Positions 1-6,590 of a DNA stretch of 25,798 nt are shown here, in pieces. The stretch covers positions 1-25,798 of the forward strand of contig JANXYW010000040.1 in assembly GCA_025355835.1 (NCBI GenBank), read 5' to 3'. The position numbers were made by a program, and so were the translations under genes. The notes under the pieces were generated by a model. It saw only the letters and a list, made by a program, of their open reading frames with translations, did not search any database and had not been told where the DNA came from. The number at the start of each line of letters is the position of its first letter. Within the stretch, counting starts at the first letter, position 1. Origin of the DNA: Chloroflexota bacterium (GTDB lineage: Bacteria > Chloroflexota > Dehalococcoidia > DSTF01 > JACRBR01).

Positions 1-510
1 GGGCTGATGAGCGGCGGTCCCGGATCGGGACTGCGCAGCATCATCGCCGCGCGCGACTTCACCGAGATGTCCGCGATCATGCACATCATCGGCGAGGGAT
101 TCATCCAGACGCTCTTCCGCTCCGGCGAGTTGCTCTCCCACAACGAGGCCGAGAAGCGCATGTTCCGCCTCGCGCTCCAGGATGAGTCGCGCCATGTCGC
201 GTTCGGCGTCATGCACATGAAGCACATCCTGGAGACCGAGCCGGGGCGGCGCGAAGAGATCCACAGCTACCTCGACGCGGGCGAGGAGATCTTCGCCGGC
301 ACGGGCGTCACCGCGACGGGCGGATCGATCGAGTCGCTGGCGATACTGCTCGGTGGCGGGACGGAGCACATGGACGTGGGGCTGCGCATGCTTAGCGCCG
401 TCCGCAAGCGGCAGGTGAACGAGTACATGCACCGGCTGCAAGTGGCGGGTCTGGGCGAACGCCGCGACCGCATGACGAACCAGTTCTCGCCGTTCCTCGA
501 TCCGGAGTAG
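1..510 (+). CDS. Ferritin-like diiron-fold protein, C-terminal part (5' end outside window)
   Basis: The reading frame is open from base 1 and ends at TAG 508-510, so only the C-terminal part (about 169 residues) is visible. A long helix carries GEGF followed about 40 residues later by DESRH, an ExxH signature of the second metal-ligand helix in ferritin-like/R2-like carboxylate-bridged diiron proteins. Family members are oxidases, N-oxygenases or uncharacterised diiron proteins, and the missing N-terminal half (first ExxH) prevents a finer call. The ATG at base 7 is an internal Met, not the likely start. The gene is followed directly by a strong intrinsic terminator, so it belongs to a transcription unit upstream and is separate from the glycan-export operon that follows. 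The exact substrate cannot be inferred. Confidence 0.7.
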   Translation, partial: GLMSGGPGSGLRSIIAARDFTEMSAIMHIIGEGFIQTLFRSGELLSHNEAEKRMFRLALQDESRHVAFGVMHMKHILETEPGRREEIHSYLDAGEEIFAGTGVTATGGSIESLAILLGGGTEHMDVGLRMLSAVRKRQVNEYMHRLQVAGLGERRDRMTNQFSPFLDPE

Positions 511-536
511 CGCCACTATCCCAGCGTGCGATCCAT

Positions 537-572
537 AACGGGGTTCCCGCAACCAGCGGGAACCCCGTTTGT
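537..572 (+). terminator. Intrinsic terminator after the ferritin-like gene
   Basis: A perfect 14-bp stem (537-550 paired with 556-569) encloses a 5-base loop AACCA. The stem is GC-rich in its core and is followed by a short T-rich run (568-572). It lies 27 bases past the stop codon, the classical arrangement for rho-independent termination, and it insulates the downstream export operon. Confidence 0.88.
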
Positions 573-650
573 TGTCCGGACGAGTTCGATCCTCGTTCGA
601 GAGCGCTATCGATGTGATACGCTGCGGGGTCGAAATTAGCTTCCAGACAC

Positions 651-660
651 GGAGGGTGTG
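651..660 (+). promoter_or_regulatory. Shine-Dalgarno GGAGGG abutting the GTG start (odd spacing)
   Basis: GGAGGG at 651-656 lies one base before the GTG at 658, too close for normal initiation, and 19 bases before the next in-frame ATG at 676, too far. An in-frame ATC at 664 would have an ideal 7-base spacing. Which codon is used cannot be settled from sequence alone; the first residues of the permease are therefore uncertain. Confidence 0.45.
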
Positions 661-1434
661 AGCATCAATCGCCAGATGCGGAGATCGTGGGATCTGCTCT
701 ATCTCCTCACGTTCCGCGAACTCAAGCTCCGCTATCAGGACACCATCTTCGGGTTCCTTTGGTCCCTCATCCGGCCGCTCCTTCAGGGGGCGGTGATGTT
801 CGTCGTTCTCCGCAAGTTCATCCGCATCAACGTCGAGGATTACCACCTCGTGCTGCTCGCCGGGCTGTTTCCGTGGACATGGTTTCAGACGTCGCTTCTG
901 CTCGCCGTCGGCTCGTTCGCCGGCAACGGCGCCCTGATCAAGAAGGTCTACTTCCCGCGCTTCGTACTGCCGCTGGCGACCGTGCTGAACAACGGCGTCC
1001 AGTACACGCTCTCGATTCCCGTGCTGGTGATCTTGCTCGTCATCGGCGGCTACTCGCCCAACTGGACCTGGCTGGTCGGCATCCCATATCTCCTGGTGGT
1101 GGAAGCCGTGATGATCATGGGCATCGTGCTGCTAATCGCCTCGCTGGATGTCTATTTCCGCGACCTGGAACACCTCACCGATGTCTTTGTCGGCCTGATC
1201 TGGTTCTACCTCACGCCGGTCATTTACCCGCTCTCTATCGTGCCGGAGAAGTATCATGACTGGGTGCTACTCAATCCTATGGCGTCGCTGATCGAAGGTT
1301 GGCGGAACCTGTTCCTCCACAACCAGCTGCCCGGAGCCGATATGGCGCCCGCGCTGATCTTCGCCGCAGGCATCGCCGCGCTCGGATCGTTCTCGTTCAG
1401 CAAGATGCAAGGCGGGTTTGCCGATGCCCTCTGA
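658..1434 (+). CDS. ABC-2 type permease for surface polysaccharide export (Wzm/TagG family)
   Basis: This is a 258-residue protein with about six hydrophobic membrane spans, the usual length for the transmembrane subunit of a polysaccharide, O-antigen or teichoic acid exporter. It opens with the amphipathic segment typical of the family (RELKLRYQDT then GFLWSLIRPLL). It also has the family-typical stretches LNNGVQY, DVYFRDLEHL and WFYLTPVIYPL, and a late NPMASLIEGWRN motif. It would move an undecaprenyl-linked glycan across the inner membrane together with the adjacent ATPase. The 3' end overlaps the ATPase gene by 11 bases, implying translational coupling. A GTG start at 658 is given, but the ribosome site is oddly placed (ATG 676 or a rare ATC at 664 are alternatives). 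Substrate unknown. Confidence 0.9.
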   Translation: MSINRQMRRSWDLLYLLTFRELKLRYQDTIFGFLWSLIRPLLQGAVMFVVLRKFIRINVEDYHLVLLAGLFPWTWFQTSLLLAVGSFAGNGALIKKVYFPRFVLPLATVLNNGVQYTLSIPVLVILLVIGGYSPNWTWLVGIPYLLVVEAVMIMGIVLLIASLDVYFRDLEHLTDVFVGLIWFYLTPVIYPLSIVPEKYHDWVLLNPMASLIEGWRNLFLHNQLPGADMAPALIFAAGIAALGSFSFSKMQGGFADAL

Positions 1435-2242
1435 CATCGGCGGCGATATCGCGATCCAGTTCGACAACGTCTCGAAACACTACTCGCTGGCGCTCCAAAA
1501 AGAGGCCACCGACATCAAGTCGATGTTGTTGCATCTGCCGCGCTTCTTCTCGAACGCGCGGCGGCCGTTCGTCGCGCTGGATCAGGTCGACCTGCGCGTG
1601 CGCCGCGGCGAAAGCCTCGGCATCATCGGCCCCAACGGCAGCGGCAAGAGCACGACGCTGCGCGTGATGTCCGGCATCACGCCGCCGACATCCGGCAAGG
1701 TGACAATCAACGGCCGCGTGTCGGCGATGCTCGAACTCGGCTCCGGCTTCCATCCGCAGATCACCGGCCGCGAAAACGCGATTCTCAACGCAGTGCTGCT
1801 CGGACTGACGCTGCGCGAAGCGCGCGACGTGCTGCCGCAGATCATCGAATTCTCGGAGCTGGGCGACTTCATCGATCAGCCGATGCGCACGTATTCGTCG
1901 GGCATGTTCTTTCGCCTCGGCTTCTCAGTCGCCGTGCACGTGCAACCGGAGGTGCTTCTCATCGACGAAGTGCTCGCCGTGGGCGATGCGCAGTTCCAGT
2001 CGAAGTGCATGGACCACATCCACCGCCTGCGCGCGAACGGCGTGACGATGGTGCTAGTGACGCACGACATGCTCAACCTGCCGAAGTTCTGCGACCGCGG
2101 CATCCTCATCGAGCACGGAAAGATCACCGACGAAGGCAAGCCAGCCGAGGTCGTGCACAACTACCTCTCACGCGTCGAGGCGCTGCTGGCGCTTAGGCCG
2201 GAGGAACAGCAGCAGCTGAAAGTCGCGCAGGTGGCGATCTGA
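1424..2242 (+). CDS. ABC transporter ATP-binding protein for polysaccharide export (Wzt/TagH family)
   Basis: This 272-residue ATPase is the energy-coupling partner of the upstream permease. Visible motifs are Walker A GPNGSGKST (69-77), the C-loop YSSGM (157-161), Walker B LLIDE (178-182) with the VLAVGD extension typical of glycan exporters, and the H-loop His214. It ends soon after the nucleotide-binding domain. It therefore lacks the C-terminal carbohydrate-binding domain found in Wzt proteins that recognise a capped chain end, and is closer to TagH/RfbE-type short forms. ATG 1424 is preferred over the TTG at 1418 because GGCGGG (1411-1416) sits 7 bases before it. It overlaps the permease by 11 bases and its TGA overlaps the next gene's ATG. 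Confidence 0.93.
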   Translation: MPSDIGGDIAIQFDNVSKHYSLALQKEATDIKSMLLHLPRFFSNARRPFVALDQVDLRVRRGESLGIIGPNGSGKSTTLRVMSGITPPTSGKVTINGRVSAMLELGSGFHPQITGRENAILNAVLLGLTLREARDVLPQIIEFSELGDFIDQPMRTYSSGMFFRLGFSVAVHVQPEVLLIDEVLAVGDAQFQSKCMDHIHRLRANGVTMVLVTHDMLNLPKFCDRGILIEHGKITDEGKPAEVVHNYLSRVEALLALRPEEQQQLKVAQVAI

Positions 2243-2883
2243 TGATGGTCCGGCTCGATTTCTCCGGCAGGGCGAAGAACGCTGCACGCGCGATGCGCAT
2301 CAACGCGTTCGCCGCCCCCGGCGTGACCTTCGTCGCGCAAGCGGGCCCGCATCTGCCGTTCCGCGACGCCAGCGTCGACGAGTTGTTCCTGGGCCGCACG
2401 ATCATGTACCGGGACGACATCGACGCGACGCTCGACGAGATCTGGCGCGTGTGCAAGCCGAACGCGCTGATCCACATCACGCTGCCGCACGCGTCGTCGG
2501 CCATCGCCGCATCGCGCGACGCGCGTGCACGCCCGCTGTTGACGCTGAACACGTTCAACTACTACGACCCGCGTAGCAAACCCTGGGACGCGCCGACAGC
2601 AACGGCGTTCGCCCTCGAACGAGCGCGGCTGCGCGTCGCAGGCCAGCGCGGCGACGACAGCGGCCTCGCGCTGGCGCGTGGCCCACTGACCCAGTTCATC
2701 GAGAAGCTCGCGAACGGCAGCCGCGGCAGTCAGTATCGCTTCGAGCGCTGGTTCGCCGGGCTCTTCGGCGGATTCGAGGAGTTCGACGTCGTGCTTTCCG
2801 CCGCGAAGCAGTCGCAGGCACGACCGCCGTCGGCCATCATGTCCGCTATCGGAGCGAACGGCGCCAACGGAGCAGGTCGATGA
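2242..2883 (+). CDS. Methyltransferase-fold protein with degenerate SAM-binding loop
   Basis: The 213-residue product follows the pattern of type 11 methyltransferases found in glycan clusters. It has an N-terminal strand, a mid-motif LPFRDASVDEL (compare LPFxDxSFDxV), EIWRVCKPNALIHITLPH (post-motif helix and strand) and then TFNYYDP. However the first glycine-rich SAM loop, normally LDVGCG-like, reads LDFSGR here, so cofactor binding may be lost or altered. The start ATG overlaps the ATPase stop (ATGA), and its own TGA overlaps the next methyltransferase start, so the three are translationally coupled. Possible roles are a non-catalytic partner of the intact methyltransferase downstream or a diverged enzyme. 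The low-complexity SAIGANGANGAGR tail is unremarkable. Confidence 0.7.
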   Translation: MMVRLDFSGRAKNAARAMRINAFAAPGVTFVAQAGPHLPFRDASVDELFLGRTIMYRDDIDATLDEIWRVCKPNALIHITLPHASSAIAASRDARARPLLTLNTFNYYDPRSKPWDAPTATAFALERARLRVAGQRGDDSGLALARGPLTQFIEKLANGSRGSQYRFERWFAGLFGGFEEFDVVLSAAKQSQARPPSAIMSAIGANGANGAGR

Positions 2884-3680
2884 CCATCGATACGCAGAAG
2901 CCCGCGTTTGATCTTGACTATGCGATCACCGACTTCATCGCCGGCACGACGCGCGACTCCGTCTACATCTACCAGGCGATCGAAGACACGATGGTCGATC
3001 TTGCGTCGGAAGTACCGGGCGGGCGCGTGCTCGATGTCGCTTGCGGCACCGGCAAGGTTGCGATGCGCATCGCGGAGCGCGGCTGCTTCACACTCGGTGC
3101 TGAAGCCTCGATGGAGATGATCGGCCTCGGTCGCTACGTGCAGCCGGAGAGCCGCGCGCTCATGGTGCGCAGCATCGCTGAAGAGCTGCCGTTCCCGGAC
3201 GACTCGTTCGACCGCGTCATCTGCCAGGGCTCGCTCGATCACTTCGTCGATGGCCACGCGTTCATGCGCGAAGCTGCCCGCATCACCAAGCCGAACGGCC
3301 GCGTCGTGATCGCGCTCGCGAACTTCGAGAGCGTCTCGTGCCGCCTCGGACGCCGCATCGATCGGTTCCGCTGGCGGATCGGCCGCCCGCGCCCATCGTG
3401 GCGGCGCTACTGGCAGACGCCGGAGGATCACAACGTCCGCGGCGACATGCCGTACATCCGATCACTCGGCGGCGACGCGCTCGTCCTCGATCGCTGCACG
3501 GGTATCTCGATGCTTTGGCTCCTGTTCGGTTACGGCACGTTCCTCGACCGCCTACCGGAGGGCGTCGCGCGTACCGTCTGGAACGGCCTCGATCGCCTCG
3601 CGCGCCACCGCCCGCAACACTCCGACATGGTCATCTCTGTCTGGCGAAAGCCGGGTGCGCCTGCATGGCCGGCTCGCTGA
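2880..3680 (+). CDS. Class I SAM-dependent methyltransferase
   Basis: The 266-residue protein has a canonical Rossmann methyltransferase core: motif I VLDVACGTG (50-58), an acidic turn with GAEAS, LPFPDDSFDRVICQGSLDHF (motif II region) and ITKPNGRVVIA (motif III). In the context of an export ATPase and permease it probably methylates a sugar or chain terminus of the exported glycan, as capping methyltransferases do in ABC-dependent O-antigen systems; the acceptor is an inference. It overlaps the preceding gene by four bases (ATGA), and the downstream acetyltransferase gene starts at ATG 3665, 16 bases before this gene's stop. Confidence 0.85.
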   Translation: MTIDTQKPAFDLDYAITDFIAGTTRDSVYIYQAIEDTMVDLASEVPGGRVLDVACGTGKVAMRIAERGCFTLGAEASMEMIGLGRYVQPESRALMVRSIAEELPFPDDSFDRVICQGSLDHFVDGHAFMREAARITKPNGRVVIALANFESVSCRLGRRIDRFRWRIGRPRPSWRRYWQTPEDHNVRGDMPYIRSLGGDALVLDRCTGISMLWLLFGYGTFLDRLPEGVARTVWNGLDRLARHRPQHSDMVISVWRKPGAPAWPAR

Positions 3681-4513
3681 ACCAGGACTACGCCGCACAC
3701 ACGCTCTTCACCTTCGCGGAGATCCCCGCATCGCCGATCTGGGCGAATCGCGCCGCGCGCCTACGGCGCTGGTTCACGATCGCCTTCGCGGAAACGTGGC
3801 TCGCGGTGTGGCTGTTTCGCGCGAAGGGACGGCTGCGCGCCGCTGGCGTGCCCGCGCTGCCCGGCGTCTGCGACATGCTCTCTCGCGCGCTGTTCCACGT
3901 ATCGATCGGCGATCGCGTCGAGATCGGCCCCGGCTTGATGATGTCACACGGACACGTCGTCATCGATGGCCGTACGCGCATCGGCAGGAACTGCCAGATC
4001 AATCCGTGGGTGACGATCGGACTCTCGAACAGCAAGAAGCTCGGCTTCAGCGTCGATGGCCCGACGATCGGCGACAACGTGCACATCGGCACCGGCGCGA
4101 AGATCCTCGGACCGGTGAGCATCGGCGATCACGTCCGCATCGGCGCGAACGCCGTCGTCGTGCACGATGTGCCGGCGAACGTCACGGTCGTCGGCGCGCC
4201 CGCACGCATCGTTGGCGCTGCGCCGCCGATCGCTACGGACGATGGCGATGCGTCGGGCCGCGACGCGCAGCTCTTGTCGCGCATGCATCAGGCGATCGTC
4301 GATTACAAGCTGCGCCGGCAATCGCTGAAGTCGCTCGTCGATACGCTCATCGGCTCGTTCGAGATCGGCTCCGACTCGCTGCGCGCGAACGGCGACGCGC
4401 ACAAGGACGATCTGATCTTTCTGGATGCGGTCGCCGCGACCGGCGGCGAAGAGTCGCAACAAGTACTGGCCGCGATCGACGCGATCGACAGTGCGCTCGG
4501 GAATTCGGGCTAG
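3665..4513 (+). CDS. Left-handed beta-helix acyltransferase (serine O-acetyltransferase/CysE-like), with C-terminal extension
   Basis: The 282-residue product has a short helical N-terminus, then hexapeptide repeats (IGDRVEIGPGL, IDGRTRIGRNCQI, IGDNVHIGTGAKILGPVSIGDHVRIGANAVV) and the closing VPANVTVVGAPAR signature of CysE/LacA-type trimeric acyltransferases. The HGHVV segment supplies the expected catalytic-region histidine. In this operon O- or N-acetylation of the exported glycan is more likely than cysteine biosynthesis. About 95 residues follow the helix (from about residue 188), predicted helical and acidic, and are not part of the family core. ATG 3665 lies inside the end of the methyltransferase gene (16-base overlap), so coupling is likely; upstream in-frame codons belong to the antisense-like shadow of that gene. 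Confidence 0.82.
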   Translation: MAGSLNQDYAAHTLFTFAEIPASPIWANRAARLRRWFTIAFAETWLAVWLFRAKGRLRAAGVPALPGVCDMLSRALFHVSIGDRVEIGPGLMMSHGHVVIDGRTRIGRNCQINPWVTIGLSNSKKLGFSVDGPTIGDNVHIGTGAKILGPVSIGDHVRIGANAVVVHDVPANVTVVGAPARIVGAAPPIATDDGDASGRDAQLLSRMHQAIVDYKLRRQSLKSLVDTLIGSFEIGSDSLRANGDAHKDDLIFLDAVAATGGEESQQVLAAIDAIDSALGNSG

Positions 4514-4541
4514 CGGACAACGAAGATTTGGCGCGGTACGA

Positions 4542-4606
4542 CGCGGGCTGAATGCCCGCGCTCCGAAACAACCTTCGTGCCCTTCGTGCTCTTAGTGGAT
4601 CGTGAT
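4542..4606. repeat. Palindromic, dispersed-repeat-like junction between convergent operons
   Basis: A perfect 7-bp hairpin CGCGGGC/GCCCGCG (4542-4548 with 4554-4560, loop TGAAT) is followed by the iterated phrase CCTTCGTGCCCTTCGTGC and a near copy (CTCTTAGTGG). This style of hairpin plus CTTCGTG iterations recurs in intergenic spaces of many high-GC environmental genomes (recalled, not searched). It sits exactly between two converging operons and could also serve as a bidirectional transcript end, although there is no T-tract. Confidence 0.5.
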
Positions 4607-5443
4607 CTAGCCCAGCGCCTCCCAGGCAGCCTTGCCCATCTCCCACAGCAATCGGTTGCCCTCTGCTTCATGCCCGGCGCTTCCGGCAAGCATCCCTTCG
4701 CCGAATACCGACATGGCGAAGTAGCCGCGTGCTGTGTGAAAGATCGAGCCTCCAGTGCGGACGCCGTTGATGAATGCGCCGCCCTTCTCCGCAACCCAGT
4801 TCTCGCGCGGGTTGTCCAGCATATTCATCTCGTTCCAGGGCAGCAGGTGCGATAGCTCCGCTCTTCCGTTGCAGCGGCGAAGGATACGCAGCATGTCTTC
4901 GGACGCATCCGCCGATACCGCTTCGTGCTTCGCGATCAGCGTCATCAGTCCGCAGATATCAGCGGCGCTACTCACGTTCATCTTGCGTGGATCCAGTCCC
5001 GCAGAGCGATCGCCAAGCCGGCGATAGAGATGCGTGTTCGTGAAGCCCAGCGACGCCATCGTCTCGTTCACTTGATCGAGCCCGGCGAGGTCGATGCACA
5101 TGTTGGTAGCGGCGTTGTCGGAGATGATGATCATCAGCATCGCGGCGTCGCGCACCGTCATCTCTGTGCCGAACGCCAGATGTTGCAGCACGCCCGAACC
5201 GCCGCAGATGTGCACCTGCTCGTACTTCGTGCGATCCGCCAGCGCCAGTCGGCCATCGGCGATCGCCGTGTAGAGCGCGACGAGGATCGGCACCTTGATC
5301 AGCGACGCCGTCGGCATCACGACGTCTTCATCGATACCGAAGTGCTCGCCCGTCGTGAGGTCCGTGAGTGCCGCCGTCCACGTGCCGCTGAATGCTCCGC
5401 CGAGGCGGAGTAGCTCTGCCTCAAGATCTTGCATGCGTCCCAT
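4607..5443 (-). CDS. Serine hydrolase of the class A beta-lactamase fold (non-secreted, no Glu166 motif)
   Basis: The 278-residue protein shows the active-site triad of penicillin-recognising enzymes: SLIK (Ser47-Lys50), SDN (108-110) and a KGG (220-222) standing in for KTG. The ExxLN omega-loop motif that carries the deacylating glutamate of true class A beta-lactamases is absent; the equivalent region reads GLDPRKMN. No signal peptide or lipobox precedes the domain. It is therefore better called a beta-lactamase-related serine hydrolase (peptidase/esterase) than a resistance enzyme. The gene is the last of a minus-strand operon, two bases after the cupin gene stop, and ends against the palindromic junction. 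Substrate unknown. Confidence 0.8.
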   Translation of the reverse strand: MGRMQDLEAELLRLGGAFSGTWTAALTDLTTGEHFGIDEDVVMPTASLIKVPILVALYTAIADGRLALADRTKYEQVHICGGSGVLQHLAFGTEMTVRDAAMLMIIISDNAATNMCIDLAGLDQVNETMASLGFTNTHLYRRLGDRSAGLDPRKMNVSSAADICGLMTLIAKHEAVSADASEDMLRILRRCNGRAELSHLLPWNEMNMLDNPRENWVAEKGGAFINGVRTGGSIFHTARGYFAMSVFGEGMLAGSAGHEAEGNRLLWEMGKAAWEALG

Positions 5444-5445
5444 TG

Positions 5446-5898
5446 CTACTTCACGATTCCGGCTTCAAGCTCCGCCTGCGTGTACTCCACCTGCTCGTCT
5501 TTCAGATCGGGATCGTAGGCCGGGTCGGGATAGTTGATCAGCCAACCCTCCTCAGGGCCGATGTTCTCCAATCCCGTTGCGACATCGTTCGGGATGAAGA
5601 GCCGTTCGGGATTCGCGGCGTCGAGGATGTGCTCTTGCCGCGCCCACGTTGTACGACCACCTTCGACGGCGCCCATCGTATAGAGAATGATCCGCATCGT
5701 TCCGCGCAGACAAACGTAGCGTGCGGCGCGCACACGATGCAGGTGATAGCCCTTGAACGCGCCGGACGCGGCCGCCGTGAGGTACGCCGTCGTCTTCGCG
5801 GCGTCCTTGTACAGCTCGATCAGCCACCCGTTCTCGTCGCCGCTGTGAGCATACGTCGTGACGCGCTTCGCTGGTTCTTTCCGAATATTGTCGCTCAT
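5446..5898 (-). CDS. RmlC-like cupin (dTDP-4-dehydrorhamnose 3,5-epimerase-related)
   Basis: The 150-residue product has the single jelly-roll pattern of RmlC/WxcM-type proteins: a KGYHLHR turn placed like RGLHYQ of RmlC, strands around CLRGTMRIILYT, then FIPNDVATGLEN in the position of the YIPEGFAHGF loop, and a YDPD motif near the C-terminus. RmlC enzymes epimerise 4-keto-6-deoxy sugars; the usual catalytic His-Asp pair is not fully recognisable, so it may be a related isomerase or a binding protein. It lies 9 bases downstream of the Lrp regulator gene and 2 bases before the serine hydrolase gene, so it is in the same operon. Start ATG 5898 has only a weak ribosome site. Confidence 0.6.
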   Translation of the reverse strand: MSDNIRKEPAKRVTTYAHSGDENGWLIELYKDAAKTTAYLTAAASGAFKGYHLHRVRAARYVCLRGTMRIILYTMGAVEGGRTTWARQEHILDAANPERLFIPNDVATGLENIGPEEGWLINYPDPAYDPDLKDEQVEYTQAELEAGIVK

Positions 5899-5907
5899 CT
5901 CGGCCGG

Positions 5908-6414
5908 CTAGGCTTTCGCCACGGCGCTGAGGGGCCTCGCCTGACGACCGACGAGGTTGAGTGTAGAACCGGGAAAGAGGCTTCGTACCGGCTTCAGAAT
6001 GATGTTCGTTTCGGCCTTCAAGATGCCGGGAATAGCGGCGAGCGTTTGCGTCATGAAGTCCGTCAGTTCGTCGTTGCTGGGGAAGAATGCGAGCGCGATG
6101 ATGTCCGCGTTGCCCGTCGTGTATCCGACGTACACGACGCCATCCGCCGCCGCGATGCGCTCAGCGATGTCCGTGATGCGCGCCAACTCGGCCGAGATGC
6201 TGATCACAGCAGCCGTGTTCAGCCCCAGCCGAGCTGGATTCGTGACGCCGACGATGCGCAGAATATCGTCGCGGATCAGGCGCTCGATACGGTTCCGGAC
6301 GGTGCCTTCAGAGACGCCAACGGACTCCGCGATCTCGCGATTGGTGGCGCGGCCGTTTTCCTCCAGGATGCTGAGAATGTGCTGATCGACCGCGTCGGGC
6401 TTCTGAAACGGCAA
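5908..6414 (-). CDS. Lrp/AsnC family transcriptional regulator
   Basis: The 168-residue protein has the standard two-domain layout: an N-terminal AsnC helix-turn-helix (residues about 8-55; DQHILSILEENGRATNREIAES, recognition helix SEGTVRNRIERL), then an RAM/ligand-binding domain (about 65-150) with the GNADIIAL segment typical of the effector-binding fold. Family members respond to amino acids and often autoregulate. The start is TTG at 6414, supported by GGAAGGGG about 6 bases upstream; no ATG fits. It heads the operon with the cupin and the serine hydrolase and is divergent from an oligopeptide-type binding protein, a natural regulatory target (inference). Confidence 0.9.
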   Translation of the reverse strand: MPFQKPDAVDQHILSILEENGRATNREIAESVGVSEGTVRNRIERLIRDDILRIVGVTNPARLGLNTAAVISISAELARITDIAERIAAADGVVYVGYTTGNADIIALAFFPSNDELTDFMTQTLAAIPGILKAETNIILKPVRSLFPGSTLNLVGRQARPLSAVAKA

Positions 6415-6450
6415 TGTTTAGCCCCTTCCGCTGCGAGTTTCGTTGCTCGC

Positions 6451-6479
6451 ACGATATGCACGCCTTGAAGCGGTGTCAA
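6451..6479 (-). promoter_or_regulatory. Predicted promoter of the Lrp-cupin-hydrolase operon
   Basis: On the minus strand a perfect TTGACA (6479-6474) and TATCGT (6456-6451) are separated by 17 bases. Its -35 box forms part of an inverted repeat (GTGTCAAG 6473-6480, CTTGACAC 6511-6518) shared with the divergent promoter, a plausible site for joint control by the Lrp protein. Confidence 0.55.
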
Positions 6480-6511
6480 GCCAGCACGCCACCGCAGGCG
6501 GAATGCTGTCC

Positions 6512-6540
6512 TTGACACGGAGCCCACGATTCGCGTGAAT
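6512..6540 (+). promoter_or_regulatory. Predicted promoter of the solute-binding protein gene
   Basis: TTGACA at 6512-6517 is followed 17 bases later by the weak -10 element GTGAAT (6535-6540). The -35 box mirrors the one for the divergent regulator. The poor -10 suggests dependence on an activator. Confidence 0.4.
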
Positions 6541-6590
6541 GTAGCCGCACCTCAAGCGGCCCGTGCCGATCTTCTCCCGACAGGCAACAG

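Noticed and set aside
3338..3664. Long N-terminal extension of the beta-helix acyltransferase.
   Set aside because: It is an out-of-phase reading of the methyltransferase gene; ATG 3665 at the overlap fits operon structure and family length.
4607..5443. Antibiotic resistance by the serine hydrolase (and, at 8543-9322, by the APH-fold protein).
   Set aside because: Key beta-lactamase residues are missing and APH-fold proteins have many substrates; the sequence does not support a resistance call.
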